64,000 bases of DNA from Curvibacter sp. GWA2_64_110 (lineage in GTDB: Bacteria; Pseudomonadota; Gammaproteobacteria; Burkholderiales; Burkholderiaceae_C). Made by a program: the position numbers and the translations under genes. The notes below the pieces were generated by a model. The model did not search any database and was not told the origin of the DNA. It worked only from the letters and a program-made list of their open reading frames with translations. This document shows, piece by piece, positions 56,091 through 64,000 of this stretch; positions within the stretch are counted from its first letter, which is position 1, and every line of letters begins with the position of its first letter. The stretch covers positions 124,001 through 188,000 of the forward strand of contig MGPC01000003.1 of assembly GCA_001797315.1 (NCBI GenBank), in the 5' to 3' direction.

Positions 56091-58655
56091 ATGCAGTCAA
56101 CGGGACCGATGATTTCGCTCGCCGCCCAGGAAAAGAACCGGCGGCTGGCGCTGACCGGGGTGGTCGCCATGGCGCTGCTCAGTTCCCTGCTCTGGGCCGG
56201 GGTACTGGATGCCGACTTGCCAGCCAAGCAGTTCCTGACGCTGCACACCACGTTGGAGGTGGCCGCCATCGTCGTGGCCATGCTGGGTTTCGGCATTGCC
56301 TGGCATGCCTACACGGAGGAGCGCCCGGGCAATATCGCCTTGCTGGGTGCGGTGCTGTTCGGAACGGGGCTGCTTGATTTCGGCCACACCTTGTCGTACA
56401 CGGGAATGCCCGATCTGGTCACGCCCTCCAGCCCGGGCAAAGCCATCAGCTTCTGGTTGCCTGCACGTCTGCTGATGGCCGTGGGTCTGCTGGCCATTGC
56501 CTTGCGAGCCTGGCAACCCCTGAAGAATCCGCACACGCGCCACGCACTCATGGGCGCGGTGCTGGCCTATGTGGTGCTGGTGTATGGGGTGATCCTGTTC
56601 CGTCCCGACGAGGTGCCGGTGTTTTTTGCGCCGGGGGAGGGCCTGACACCGCTCAAGGTGAGGTTCGAATACCTGCTGGTCGCGATCTACAGTGCCGCGG
56701 CATGGTTGTTCTACCGGCAGTCGCGCCGTGGGGCGGAATTCAACGCAACCGACCTGTTCGCGGCGGCTGCCATTGCGGGTCTGTCCGAGCTGTTTTTTAC
56801 ACGTTACGAGAGCGTCACCGATCTGGTGAATGCATCAGGGCATGTCTACAAGATCGTCAGCTACTACTTCATCTACCGGGTGGTCTTCGTCGACAGCGTG
56901 CATCAGCCCTTCGATGCCCTGCATCAGGCGCTGAGCAAGGAGAGGGTTCGCGCAGCCGAGCAGCATTCCTTTGTGCGAACCCTGGACCTGCTGGAGGAGG
57001 CGGTGCTCGAACTCGACCGCCGCGGCCGCATCCTGAGCGCCAACAGCGGCTGGTGGCTGCTGGTCGGCACCGCCCCCATGATCGACACCAGCCTGCTGGC
57101 CCATGTGCACGAGGAGGATCGCAGCGCTTTCGAGTTGCATCTTGTCGGGCTGGTCTCCGGACAGAAAGACGAATTCCGTGGACGCTACCGTTTCCAGACC
57201 CATGCCCGTCCCGAGCAGTGGATGGAATGCCGCTTTGTGGTCGAGCGTGACGACGATGGCGAGGTCACCGGCGCGCGCGGCGTGCTGCGCGACATCACCA
57301 AGAGCTATCTGCAGGAGCGTCACATCACCTACATGGCGCTGCACGATGCGCTGACCAGCCTGCCCAACCGCGTGCTGCTGGAGGACCGCATCAAGCAGGC
57401 GATCCAGCAGGCCTCGCGCACCGGCAACCGCGTGGGCGTGTGCTTCATCGACCTCGACCACTTCAAGAACATCAACGATGCCTACGGCCACAAGGCGGGC
57501 GACGCCTTGCTGCTGTCGCTGTCCCAGCTGCTCAAGGACTGCCTGCGCGACGGCGATACGCTGGCGCGCTGGGGCGGCGACGAGTTCGTGGTGCTGCTGC
57601 CGGACCTGACCACGGCCGATGCCGTGCGCCTCGTGGCGCAGAAAATGGTGGAAGCCATGCGCCAGACCGTCATGCTCGACGGTCTGTCCATCAACGCCAC
57701 CTTCAGCATGGGCATCGCGGTCTACCCGGATGACGAAAGCAGCGGTGACATCGACAGCCTGCTGGCGCAAGCCGATCGCGCCATGTTCTACGCCAAGTCG
57801 CAGGGACGTAACAATTTCCAGCTGTTCGCCGACATGTCGAGCAAGGGGCTGGGCAAGAAAGAGCTCTACATCCAGACCCGGCTGGCCCAGGCGATTCGTG
57901 ACCAGCGCATCGCCGTCTGGTACCAGCCGCAGGTGGCGGCCCAGCTCCATGCCGACGGGCGGTCGCGACTGATCGGCATCGAGGCGCTGGCTCGCTGGCA
58001 CGATGCGGATCTGGGCTGGATCTCACCCGGCAGCTTCATCCCGATGGCGGAGAACCTGGGCCTGATCGGCGAGCTTGGCCATCTGGTGCGGCGTCAGGCG
58101 TTCGAGCAGTTCCGGGAATGGCGCCAGACGCATCCAGGGTTGACGCTCTCCATCAATATTTCCAAGCGCCAGCTGTTCGCCACCGACTTCATGCTCATGT
58201 TGCTGGCCGATGTCGAACGCTACGAACTCGATCCCCGCAGCCTGGTGCTGGAAGTGACGGAGTCGGTGGCCTTGATGGATGTGGAGTTTGCCGAGGACCG
58301 GCTGCGTCAGCTCTCCAGCGCCGGTTTCACCCTGGCCATCGATGATTTCGGCACCGGCTATGCCTCGCTGTCGCAATTGCACGAGTTGCCGATCGGCGAA
58401 CTCAAGATCGACATCTCCTTCGTGCGCCGTGTGCACACCATGGAGGGCCTGCGCATGACCCAGGGCATCGTCAGCCTGGCGCAGGCGCTGCGTTTGCGCA
58501 CCGTGGCGGAAGGCGTGGAAGACGAGAACACGGCGGGCGTGCTACGCGGCCTGGGGGTCGATGTGCTGCAGGGCTACCACTTTGCGCGCCCCTGCCCGGC
58601 CAGCGAGCTGTCGGCCTTGCCGTTGTTCATGAACGGGGAGACGCAGGCGGGTTGA
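56091..58655 (+). CDS. MASE3-PAS-GGDEF-EAL c-di-GMP protein
   Basis: 854 residues. Membrane sensor of about eight helices with the MASE3-like LLDFGHTLSYTGMPDL, a PAS-like domain (about 300-405), a GGDEF domain with WGGDEF (495-499) and I-site RDGD, and an EAL domain with EALARW (from 631), EVTES, DDFGTGYASL and LKIDISF. Active-site residues of both domains are present, so it could both make and break c-di-GMP. ATG 56091 follows GGAG by six bases. Its end is seven bases from the end of convergent exoA. Confidence 0.9.
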   Translation: MQSTGPMISLAAQEKNRRLALTGVVAMALLSSLLWAGVLDADLPAKQFLTLHTTLEVAAIVVAMLGFGIAWHAYTEERPGNIALLGAVLFGTGLLDFGHTLSYTGMPDLVTPSSPGKAISFWLPARLLMAVGLLAIALRAWQPLKNPHTRHALMGAVLAYVVLVYGVILFRPDEVPVFFAPGEGLTPLKVRFEYLLVAIYSAAAWLFYRQSRRGAEFNATDLFAAAAIAGLSELFFTRYESVTDLVNASGHVYKIVSYYFIYRVVFVDSVHQPFDALHQALSKERVRAAEQHSFVRTLDLLEEAVLELDRRGRILSANSGWWLLVGTAPMIDTSLLAHVHEEDRSAFELHLVGLVSGQKDEFRGRYRFQTHARPEQWMECRFVVERDDDGEVTGARGVLRDITKSYLQERHITYMALHDALTSLPNRVLLEDRIKQAIQQASRTGNRVGVCFIDLDHFKNINDAYGHKAGDALLLSLSQLLKDCLRDGDTLARWGGDEFVVLLPDLTTADAVRLVAQKMVEAMRQTVMLDGLSINATFSMGIAVYPDDESSGDIDSLLAQADRAMFYAKSQGRNNFQLFADMSSKGLGKKELYIQTRLAQAIRDQRIAVWYQPQVAAQLHADGRSRLIGIEALARWHDADLGWISPGSFIPMAENLGLIGELGHLVRRQAFEQFREWRQTHPGLTLSINISKRQLFATDFMLMLLADVERYELDPRSLVLEVTESVALMDVEFAEDRLRQLSSAGFTLAIDDFGTGYASLSQLHELPIGELKIDISFVRRVHTMEGLRMTQGIVSLAQALRLRTVAEGVEDENTAGVLRGLGVDVLQGYHFARPCPASELSALPLFMNGETQAG

Positions 58656-58661
58656 AGCGTG

Positions 58662-59465
58662 TCAGAGCAGGCCGTCGTAGTCGATCGTGATCGGCGCGTG
58701 GTCGGAAAACTTCTCGCCCTTGTAGATCGCCTCGCGGCGCGCCCGTTCGGCCAGCGCCGGGGTGGCCAGGTGGTAGTCCAGCCGCCAGCCCACGTTCTTG
58801 GCGTAGGCCTGGCCGCGGTTGCTCCACCAGGTGTAGGCGGCATCCGTGGCATCGGGCTGCAGCCGGCGGTAGACGTCCACCATGCCGGCCTCGTTCAGCA
58901 GCTTGGTCATCCAGGCGCGTTCTTCCGGCAGGAAGCCCGAGTTCTTCAGGTTGCCCTTCCAGTTCTTGAGGTCGATCTCCTGGTGCGCGATGTTGACGTC
59001 GCCGCAGAGGATGAACTCGCGCTCGCCTTTGAGCTGCTGCAGGTGCGGGTAGATTCCGTCGAGAAAGCGGAACTTGGCCTGCTGCCGTTCCTCGCCGGAG
59101 GAGCCGCTGGGGAAGTAGCAGCTGATGAGCGAGAGTTTGCGCCGCGGCGTGTCGAAACGCAGCTCGACGTAGCGGCCCTCGGCGTCGAATTCGGGCGAGC
59201 CGTAGCCGACGTGCACGTCGCTCGGCTCATGCCGGCTGTAGATGCCGACACCGGAATAGCCTTTTTTCTCGGCGAAGTGGAAGTGGCCGCGCAGGCCGGC
59301 CAGGCTTTCGAAGCGGCCGACCACATCGGCGGCCTGGGCCTTGACTTCCTGCACGCAAATACAATCGGGCTTGGTAGTTTCAAGCCAGGCTTCCAGCCCC
59401 TTGCTGGTGGCGGAACGGATGCCGTTGAGGTTGAGGCTGCTTAATTTGAACAAGGAATTTCCCAT
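58662..59465 (-). CDS. exoA: exodeoxyribonuclease III
   Basis: 267-residue AP endonuclease/exonuclease III. Seen: SLNLNGIRSA, CVQEVKAQ (catalytic Glu), GVGIYSRHEPSDV, FILCGDVNIAHQEIDL (Asp/Asn), YTWWSNRG and GWRLDYHLATPAL, and SDHAPITIDYD with the catalytic His. Repairs abasic sites. The CAT of its start (59463-59465) shares two bases with the pyrE ATG. TTG 59453 with GGGAA before it is an alternative start. Either way the divergent promoters must lie inside the partner gene. Confidence 0.93.
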   Translation of the reverse strand: MGNSLFKLSSLNLNGIRSATSKGLEAWLETTKPDCICVQEVKAQAADVVGRFESLAGLRGHFHFAEKKGYSGVGIYSRHEPSDVHVGYGSPEFDAEGRYVELRFDTPRRKLSLISCYFPSGSSGEERQQAKFRFLDGIYPHLQQLKGEREFILCGDVNIAHQEIDLKNWKGNLKNSGFLPEERAWMTKLLNEAGMVDVYRRLQPDATDAAYTWWSNRGQAYAKNVGWRLDYHLATPALAERARREAIYKGEKFSDHAPITIDYDGLL

Positions 59466-60162
59466 GTCGGAAGGTGTGGCATCAACAGCGGGGCAGGACA
59501 AGCTGGCCCAGGATTTCGTGCAGTTTGCCGTCGATTGCGGTGTGCTGCGTTTCGGCGAATTCAAGACCAAGGCCGGCCGTCTGTCCCCGTATTTTTTCAA
59601 TGCCGGTTTGTTTGACGACGGCGCCAAGCTCGGCCGTCTGGCTGAATTCTATGCTCAGCGCGTCATCGACTCCGGCATCGAATTCGACATGATCTTCGGC
59701 CCCGCCTACAAGGGCATCCCGCTGGGGGCGGCGCTGGCGGTCGAACTGGCGCGGCGTGGCCGCAACGTGCCTTTTGCCTACAACCGCAAGGAGGCCAAGG
59801 ACCATGGCGAAGGCGGCACGCTGGTCGGCGCGCCGCTCAAGGGCCGGGTGCTGATCGTTGACGACGTGATGTCGGCCGGTACCGCAGCGCGCGAGTCGAT
59901 CGCCATCATCGAGGCGGCCGGCGCCAAGCCGCACGCGGTCGTGATCGCGCTCGACCGGCAGGAGATGGCGACCGAGAACGGCCAGGACGTTCCCTACAGC
60001 GCGGTGCAGTACGTGCGCCAGCGCCTGGGACTGCAGGTGGGCGCGATCGCGAAGCTGGCCGATCTGCTGCAGTACCTGGAAACACACAGCCGCGCAGGAT
60101 TGGCGGCCGATCATCAGCGTGTGCTGGCTTACCGGCAACGATACGGGGTCAACGAAAGCTAA
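59464..60162 (+). CDS. pyrE: orotate phosphoribosyltransferase
   Basis: 232 residues. PRPP-binding motif VLIVDDVMSAGTA, FGPAYKGIPLGAALA, and FAYNRKEAKDHGEGG loop with catalytic Lys. Makes orotidine monophosphate in pyrimidine synthesis. AAGGAA seven bases before ATG 59464 supports this start. Longer by about 20 residues than E. coli PyrE at the N-terminus and C-terminus combined. Followed after one base by a DUF4124 gene. Confidence 0.95.
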   Translation: MSEGVASTAGQDKLAQDFVQFAVDCGVLRFGEFKTKAGRLSPYFFNAGLFDDGAKLGRLAEFYAQRVIDSGIEFDMIFGPAYKGIPLGAALAVELARRGRNVPFAYNRKEAKDHGEGGTLVGAPLKGRVLIVDDVMSAGTAARESIAIIEAAGAKPHAVVIALDRQEMATENGQDVPYSAVQYVRQRLGLQVGAIAKLADLLQYLETHSRAGLAADHQRVLAYRQRYGVNES

Positions 60163-60163
60163 C

Positions 60164-60832
60164 ATGGGCAGAGCAGCAGGCGGCGCGCTCATCGGTGCGC
60201 TGCTAATGGGGGTGCTGGGTGACGGGCGTGCCCAAACCCAGCCGCCAAACATCTATTCCTGCACGGATGGTCAGGGGCGTCCGCGCACCTCGGATCGTCC
60301 CATTGCCGAATGTGCGGATCGCGAGCAGCGTTTGCTCAACCCCAGCGGCACGGTCCGCGCCACCGTCGGCCCGACGTTGAGCGTGCAGGAGCGCGCAGCG
60401 CTGGAGCAGCGCCGACGCCAGGAGGTCGAGGTACAAGCCCGCCAGGCTGAGGAGAAACAGCGCGAGCGGGCCTTGCTGCTGCGTTATCCGAACCAGGCTG
60501 CGCATGACAAGGAGCGGGCCGAGGCGCTGGCCCAGATTGCGCTGGTGCGGCAGGCCGCGGACAACCGCATGGCCGAACTGGTGCGTCAGCGCGAGGCCTT
60601 GCAGGCCGAGCTGGAGTTCTACCAGAAGAACCCGGCCAAGGCACCGTTGGCCCTGCGCCGGCAGGCGGATGAGAACACCCGCAACCAGGCGGCGCAGAAG
60701 CGCTTCATGGCGGAGCAGGATGCCGAGCGTGGCCGCGTCAACGCCCGCTTTGACGCCGAACAGGCGCGCCTGCGGCCGTTGTGGGGGCAGCCCTCGTCCG
60801 TCGAGATGCCGGCAACTGGCCAGGCCCGCTGA
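60164..60832 (+). CDS. DUF4124-domain secreted protein
   Basis: 222 residues. Signal peptide (about 1-24, ends GRAQT), a DUF4124 domain (PPNIYSCTDGQGRPRTSDRPI) and a long charged coiled-coil region (about 75-205, rich in Glu, Arg and Gln). Function unknown; such proteins are common envelope proteins of beta-proteobacteria. It starts one base after the pyrE stop and is probably in its transcript. Confidence 0.82.
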   Translation: MGRAAGGALIGALLMGVLGDGRAQTQPPNIYSCTDGQGRPRTSDRPIAECADREQRLLNPSGTVRATVGPTLSVQERAALEQRRRQEVEVQARQAEEKQRERALLLRYPNQAAHDKERAEALAQIALVRQAADNRMAELVRQREALQAELEFYQKNPAKAPLALRRQADENTRNQAAQKRFMAEQDAERGRVNARFDAEQARLRPLWGQPSSVEMPATGQAR

Positions 60833-60850
60833 GCCTGGCCAAACGCGGCG

Positions 60851-62299
60851 TCAGCCCAGCTTGCTGCGCAGCAGGTCGTTGACCTGCTGCGGATTCGCCT
60901 TGCCCTTGCTGGCTTTCATGACCTGGCCGACCAGGGCGTTGAAGGCCTTGTCCTTGCCGGCCTTGAACTGCGCCACGTTGTCCGGGTTGGCGGCAATCAC
61001 CTCGTCGATGATCTGCTCCAGCGCGCCGCTGTCGTTCATCTGTTTCAGCCCCTTGGCATCGATGACAGCATCCACGTCCTGGCCATCGCCGCTCCACAGT
61101 GCATCGAATACTTGTCGGCCAGCGTTGTTGGAGATCGTGCCATCGGCGATGCGTGCGATCAGTGCCGCCAATTGCGCTGCACTGACGGGGGCCTGTGCGA
61201 TGTCCATCTCGTCGGCATTCAGGCGGCGCGACACCTCGCCCATGATCCAGTTGCTGGCCAGTTTCGGCTGCTGGCAGGCCTTGGCTGTCGCTTCGAAGTA
61301 GGTCGCCATGGCCTTGCTCTGCGTCAGCGTGGTGGCGTCGTACTCGGGCAGGCCGTAGTCGGTCACGAAACGCGCCGCCATCACGCGCGGCAGCTCCGCC
61401 ATTTCCGAGCGCACACGCTCGATCCATTCCTGTGCAATCACCAGCGGCGGCAGGTCCGGGTCGGGGAAGTAGCGGTAGTCGGCCGCGTCTTCCTTGGTGC
61501 GCATGGCGCGCGTCTCGCCGGTGTCGGGGTCGAACAGCACGGTGGCCTGCTGGATGGCATGGCCGTCTTCGATCTGCTCGATCTGCCAGCGCACCTCGTA
61601 GTCGATGGCCTGCTGCATGAACTTGAAGCTGTTCAGGTTCTTGATCTCGCGCCGCGTGCCCAGGGGCTGGCCGGGCTTGCGCACCGAGACGTTGGCGTCG
61701 CAGCGGAAGCTGCCTTCCTGCATGTTGCCGTCGCAGATGCCGATCCAGGTCACGATCTTGTGCAGCTCTTTTGCGTAGGCCACGGCCTCTTCGCTGGAGC
61801 GCATGTCGGGTTCGGTCACGATCTCCAGTAGCGGCGTGCCGGCGCGGTTGAGGTCGATGCCGGACTGGCCGATGAAGTCCTCGTGCAGCGACTTGCCGGC
61901 ATCTTCTTCCAGGTGGGCGCGCACCAGACGCACGGTTTTCTTCTCGTCGCCGAGGAAGAAGTCGACAGCGCCGCCTTGCACTACCGGGATCTCGAACTGG
62001 CTGATCTGGTAGCCCTTGGGCAGGTCGGGGTAGAAGTAGTTCTTGCGCGCGAACACGCTCTTCGGTGCGATGTGCGAGCCGATCGCCAGACCGAACTGGA
62101 TGGCGCGTTCCACCGCGCCCTTGTTCATCACCGGCAGCGTGCCGGGCAGGGCCAGGTCCACCGCACAGGCCTGGGTGTTGGGCTCGGCGCCGAAGGCGAC
62201 CGAAGCACGGCTGAAGATCTTGCTCTGGGTGGAGAGCTGGGCATGGGTTTCGAAGCCGATCACGACCTCATAACCCTGGACTAATTTGGGTGCGCTCAT
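60851..62299 (-). CDS. gatB: aspartyl/glutamyl-tRNA amidotransferase subunit B
   Basis: 482 residues. [70 protein letters not shown] split by its conserved spacing, and a helical C-terminal (YqeY-like) tail. It binds Glu-tRNA(Gln) or Asp-tRNA(Asn) and phosphorylates it in the GatCAB complex. One base separates it from gatA. Confidence 0.97.
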   Translation of the reverse strand: MSAPKLVQGYEVVIGFETHAQLSTQSKIFSRASVAFGAEPNTQACAVDLALPGTLPVMNKGAVERAIQFGLAIGSHIAPKSVFARKNYFYPDLPKGYQISQFEIPVVQGGAVDFFLGDEKKTVRLVRAHLEEDAGKSLHEDFIGQSGIDLNRAGTPLLEIVTEPDMRSSEEAVAYAKELHKIVTWIGICDGNMQEGSFRCDANVSVRKPGQPLGTRREIKNLNSFKFMQQAIDYEVRWQIEQIEDGHAIQQATVLFDPDTGETRAMRTKEDAADYRYFPDPDLPPLVIAQEWIERVRSEMAELPRVMAARFVTDYGLPEYDATTLTQSKAMATYFEATAKACQQPKLASNWIMGEVSRRLNADEMDIAQAPVSAAQLAALIARIADGTISNNAGRQVFDALWSGDGQDVDAVIDAKGLKQMNDSGALEQIIDEVIAANPDNVAQFKAGKDKAFNALVGQVMKASKGKANPQQVNDLLRSKLG

Positions 62300-62300
62300 G

Positions 62301-63794
62301 TCAGAAACCCTCCGGCGTGCGGAGGTGGAAATCGGTGGCTTGCTGGTAGCGATGTGCCATGTTCAGCAGGCGGGACTCCTGCAGGTAGTCGCCGATCAGC
62401 TGCAGCCCGACCGGCATGTTGCCTGCCCCCAAACCCACCGGCACGCTCATGCCGGGCAGGCCGGCCAGCGAGGCCGGCAGGGTGAAGATGTCGGCCAGGT
62501 AGTTGGCCACCGGGTCGTCGGCCTTCTCGCCGATCTTCCACGCCACCGTGGGCGCCACCGGACCGGCGATCACATCGCACTGCTGGAAGGCCTGCTGGAA
62601 GTCGTCGGCAATCATGCGGCGGATCTTCTGTGCCTGCAGGTAGTAGGCGTCGTAGTAGCCATGGCTCAGCACATAGGTGCCGATCATGATGCGGCGCTTG
62701 ACCTCGTCGCCGAAACCCTCGGCGCGTGTCTTCTTGTACATGTCGAGCAGGTCGGTGTAGTCCTTGGCCCGGTGGCCGAACTTGACGCCGTCGAAGCGCG
62801 ACAGGTTGGAGCTGGCTTCCGCGGGCGCGATGATGTAGTAGACCGGAATGGAAAGCTCGGTACGCGGCAGCGAAATCGGCACCAGCTGGGCGCCGAGTTT
62901 TTCGTATTCCTTCAGCGCGGCATCGACCGCGGCGCGCACGTCGGGCGCCAGGCCTTCGCCGAAGAACTCTTTCGGGATGCCGATGCGCAGGCCGTCGAGC
63001 TTGTTGTTCAGCGAGCGGGTGAAGTCCTCGGCCGGAGTGTCGAGCGAGGTCGAGTCGCGGTCCGGGTCCGGGCCACACATGGCGGACAGCAGCAAGGCGC
63101 AGTCTTCCGCGCTGCGCGCCATCGGGCCGGCCTGATCCAGGCTGGAGGCGTAGGCGACCATGCCGTAGCGCGAGGCGCGGCCGTAGGTCGGCTTGATGCC
63201 GGTGATGCCGCAGAAGGCGGCGGGCTGGCGGATCGAGCCGCCGGTGTCGGTGCCGCTGGCGGCAGGCGCCAGGCGTGCCGCCACAGCGGCGGCGCTGCCG
63301 CCCGAGGAGCCGCCGGGGATGCGGCTGGTGTCCCAGGGGTTGCGCACCGGTTCGGGCGCGCTGTGGCCCACGGCCGGCACAGCCACGTTCTCGTTGGCCG
63401 AGCCCATGGCGAACTCGTCGCAGCTGAGCTTGCCCAACGTCACGGCGCCTTGTTCCGCCAGTCGCGCGACCACGGTGGCGTCGAAGGGCGAACGGTAGCC
63501 GGCCAGCATCCTGGAGCCGGCGGTGGTGGCGAAGTCCTTGGTGACGAAGATGTCCTTGTGCGCGATCGGCACGCCGGCCAGTTGCCCTGCCGTGCCGGCG
63601 GCCAGTGCGGCGTCGGCGGCCCGGGCCTGGGCCAGGGTGGCCTCTTCGTTCATGTCGACGAAGGCGCCCAGCGATTCATGGGCGCGGATGCGCCCGAGGA
63701 AATGCTGCGCGGTCTCGACGGCGGAAACCTTCTTTTCGCGCAGCTGTCGGGCCAGCTCGGCCACGGAGAGTTGGTGCAGTTCGGTGGACATCAT
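62301..63794 (-). CDS. gatA: aspartyl/glutamyl-tRNA amidotransferase subunit A
   Basis: 497 residues. Amidase signature with Ser-cisSer-Lys: Lys80 (PIAHKDIF), Ser163/164 (GGSSGGSAA) and Ser187 ([12 protein letters not shown]). It frees ammonia from glutamine for transamidation of mischarged tRNA. Starts ATGATG; either Met is possible. The gatC stop overlaps the first codons. Confidence 0.97.
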   Translation of the reverse strand: MMSTELHQLSVAELARQLREKKVSAVETAQHFLGRIRAHESLGAFVDMNEEATLAQARAADAALAAGTAGQLAGVPIAHKDIFVTKDFATTAGSRMLAGYRSPFDATVVARLAEQGAVTLGKLSCDEFAMGSANENVAVPAVGHSAPEPVRNPWDTSRIPGGSSGGSAAAVAARLAPAASGTDTGGSIRQPAAFCGITGIKPTYGRASRYGMVAYASSLDQAGPMARSAEDCALLLSAMCGPDPDRDSTSLDTPAEDFTRSLNNKLDGLRIGIPKEFFGEGLAPDVRAAVDAALKEYEKLGAQLVPISLPRTELSIPVYYIIAPAEASSNLSRFDGVKFGHRAKDYTDLLDMYKKTRAEGFGDEVKRRIMIGTYVLSHGYYDAYYLQAQKIRRMIADDFQQAFQQCDVIAGPVAPTVAWKIGEKADDPVANYLADIFTLPASLAGLPGMSVPVGLGAGNMPVGLQLIGDYLQESRLLNMAHRYQQATDFHLRTPEGF

Positions 63795-64000
63795 TCAATG
63801 ACTTTCGGCACCAGGAACAGGCCGCGCTCGACGGCGGGGGCGCTCTTCTGGTTGGCTTCGCGGTTGTTCGGCTCGCTCACGCTGTCTTCGCGCAGGCGTA
63901 GCGCGACCTCGGTCACCGTGGCCATGGGGTGGGCCAGCGGCTCGATGCCGCTGGTGTCGACAGCGCGCATCTGCTCCACGATGTCGAAAAAACCATTGAT
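63791..64000 (-). CDS. gatC: aspartyl/glutamyl-tRNA amidotransferase subunit C (5' part missing)
   Basis: About 69 C-terminal residues are in the window, starting [25 protein letters not shown] and ending [15 protein letters not shown] and a short tail. GatC wraps around GatA and helps fold it. The stop overlaps gatA by four bases (ATGA), so the three genes form one unit read from right to left. The start lies beyond base 64000. Confidence 0.93.
   Translation of the reverse strand: MNGFFDIVEQMRAVDTSGIEPLAHPMATVTEVALRLREDSVSEPNNREANQKSAPAVERGLFLVPKVIE

Overview
The window is a high-GC chromosomal segment of a beta-proteobacterium, most likely Burkholderiales and close to the Comamonadaceae. 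Pointers are a methionine synthase split into two genes with an S-adenosylhomocysteine riboswitch, a Bug-type tricarboxylate-binding protein, a gatCAB - pyrE - exoA neighbourhood, a two-gene HpaG, and two kinds of short dispersed repeat. This placement is inference from gene content. I see no rRNA, tRNA, CRISPR, insertion sequence or prophage.

Layout. 1-2.0 kb: recQ (cut by the left edge) and a rhodanese on the minus strand. 2.0-7.0 kb: metH1 (homocysteine domain), an RlmN/Cfr-like radical SAM methyltransferase and metH2 (folate, cobalamin and activation domains), with the riboswitch directly before metH2. 7.3-14.8 kb: a glycine-zipper membrane protein, two MFS transporters, a CheW protein with two Cache-like repeats, and comM. 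14.8-17.9 kb: a nitrogen-starvation unit in which an NtrC site and a sigma-54 promoter precede a TorF-like porin, glnK and amtB. 17.9-27.5 kb: an aldose epimerase, glcEF, a tandem pair of diguanylate cyclases, an EamA carrier, lplT and alr.

27.5-41.3 kb is a long minus-strand catabolic array. From its promoter end it reads hpaR, hpaG1, hpaG2, hpaE, hpaD, hpaF, hpaH, hpaI, which is the homoprotocatechuate meta-cleavage pathway with overlapping or nearly touching genes. It continues with an SDR, an IlvD/Edd dehydratase, a Bug binding protein, a class II aldolase, a PanE-like reductase and two EamA carriers. A 22-base perfect palindrome overlaps the hpaR start and is the likely HpaR operator.

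41.4-52.8 kb: radA, a second glycine-zipper protein, then a haem cluster (small two-helix membrane protein, SHP-type cytochrome c, dihaem cytochrome c, cytochrome b561) with its own two-component system and a PmrA-like box, followed by ilvE, a zf-CHCC protein, waaF and a second two-component system. 52.9-64 kb: ampG, an M48 peptidase, a metallo-beta-lactamase-fold hydrolase, a MASE3-PAS-GGDEF-EAL protein, exoA and pyrE (divergent, with interlocking start codons), a DUF4124 protein and gatB-gatA-gatC (gatC cut by the right edge).

The most unusual signal is how the repeats touch genes. Five palindromic repeats sit 0-6 bases after stop codons, one is inserted in frame in the zinc-binding region of recQ, and a second repeat family forms the edge of recQ, supplies the last codons of ampG and appears to be read in frame inside hpaF. 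No stretch longer than 300 bases lacks a gene; the longest gap (50539-50827) holds a terminator hairpin and otherwise nothing I can name.
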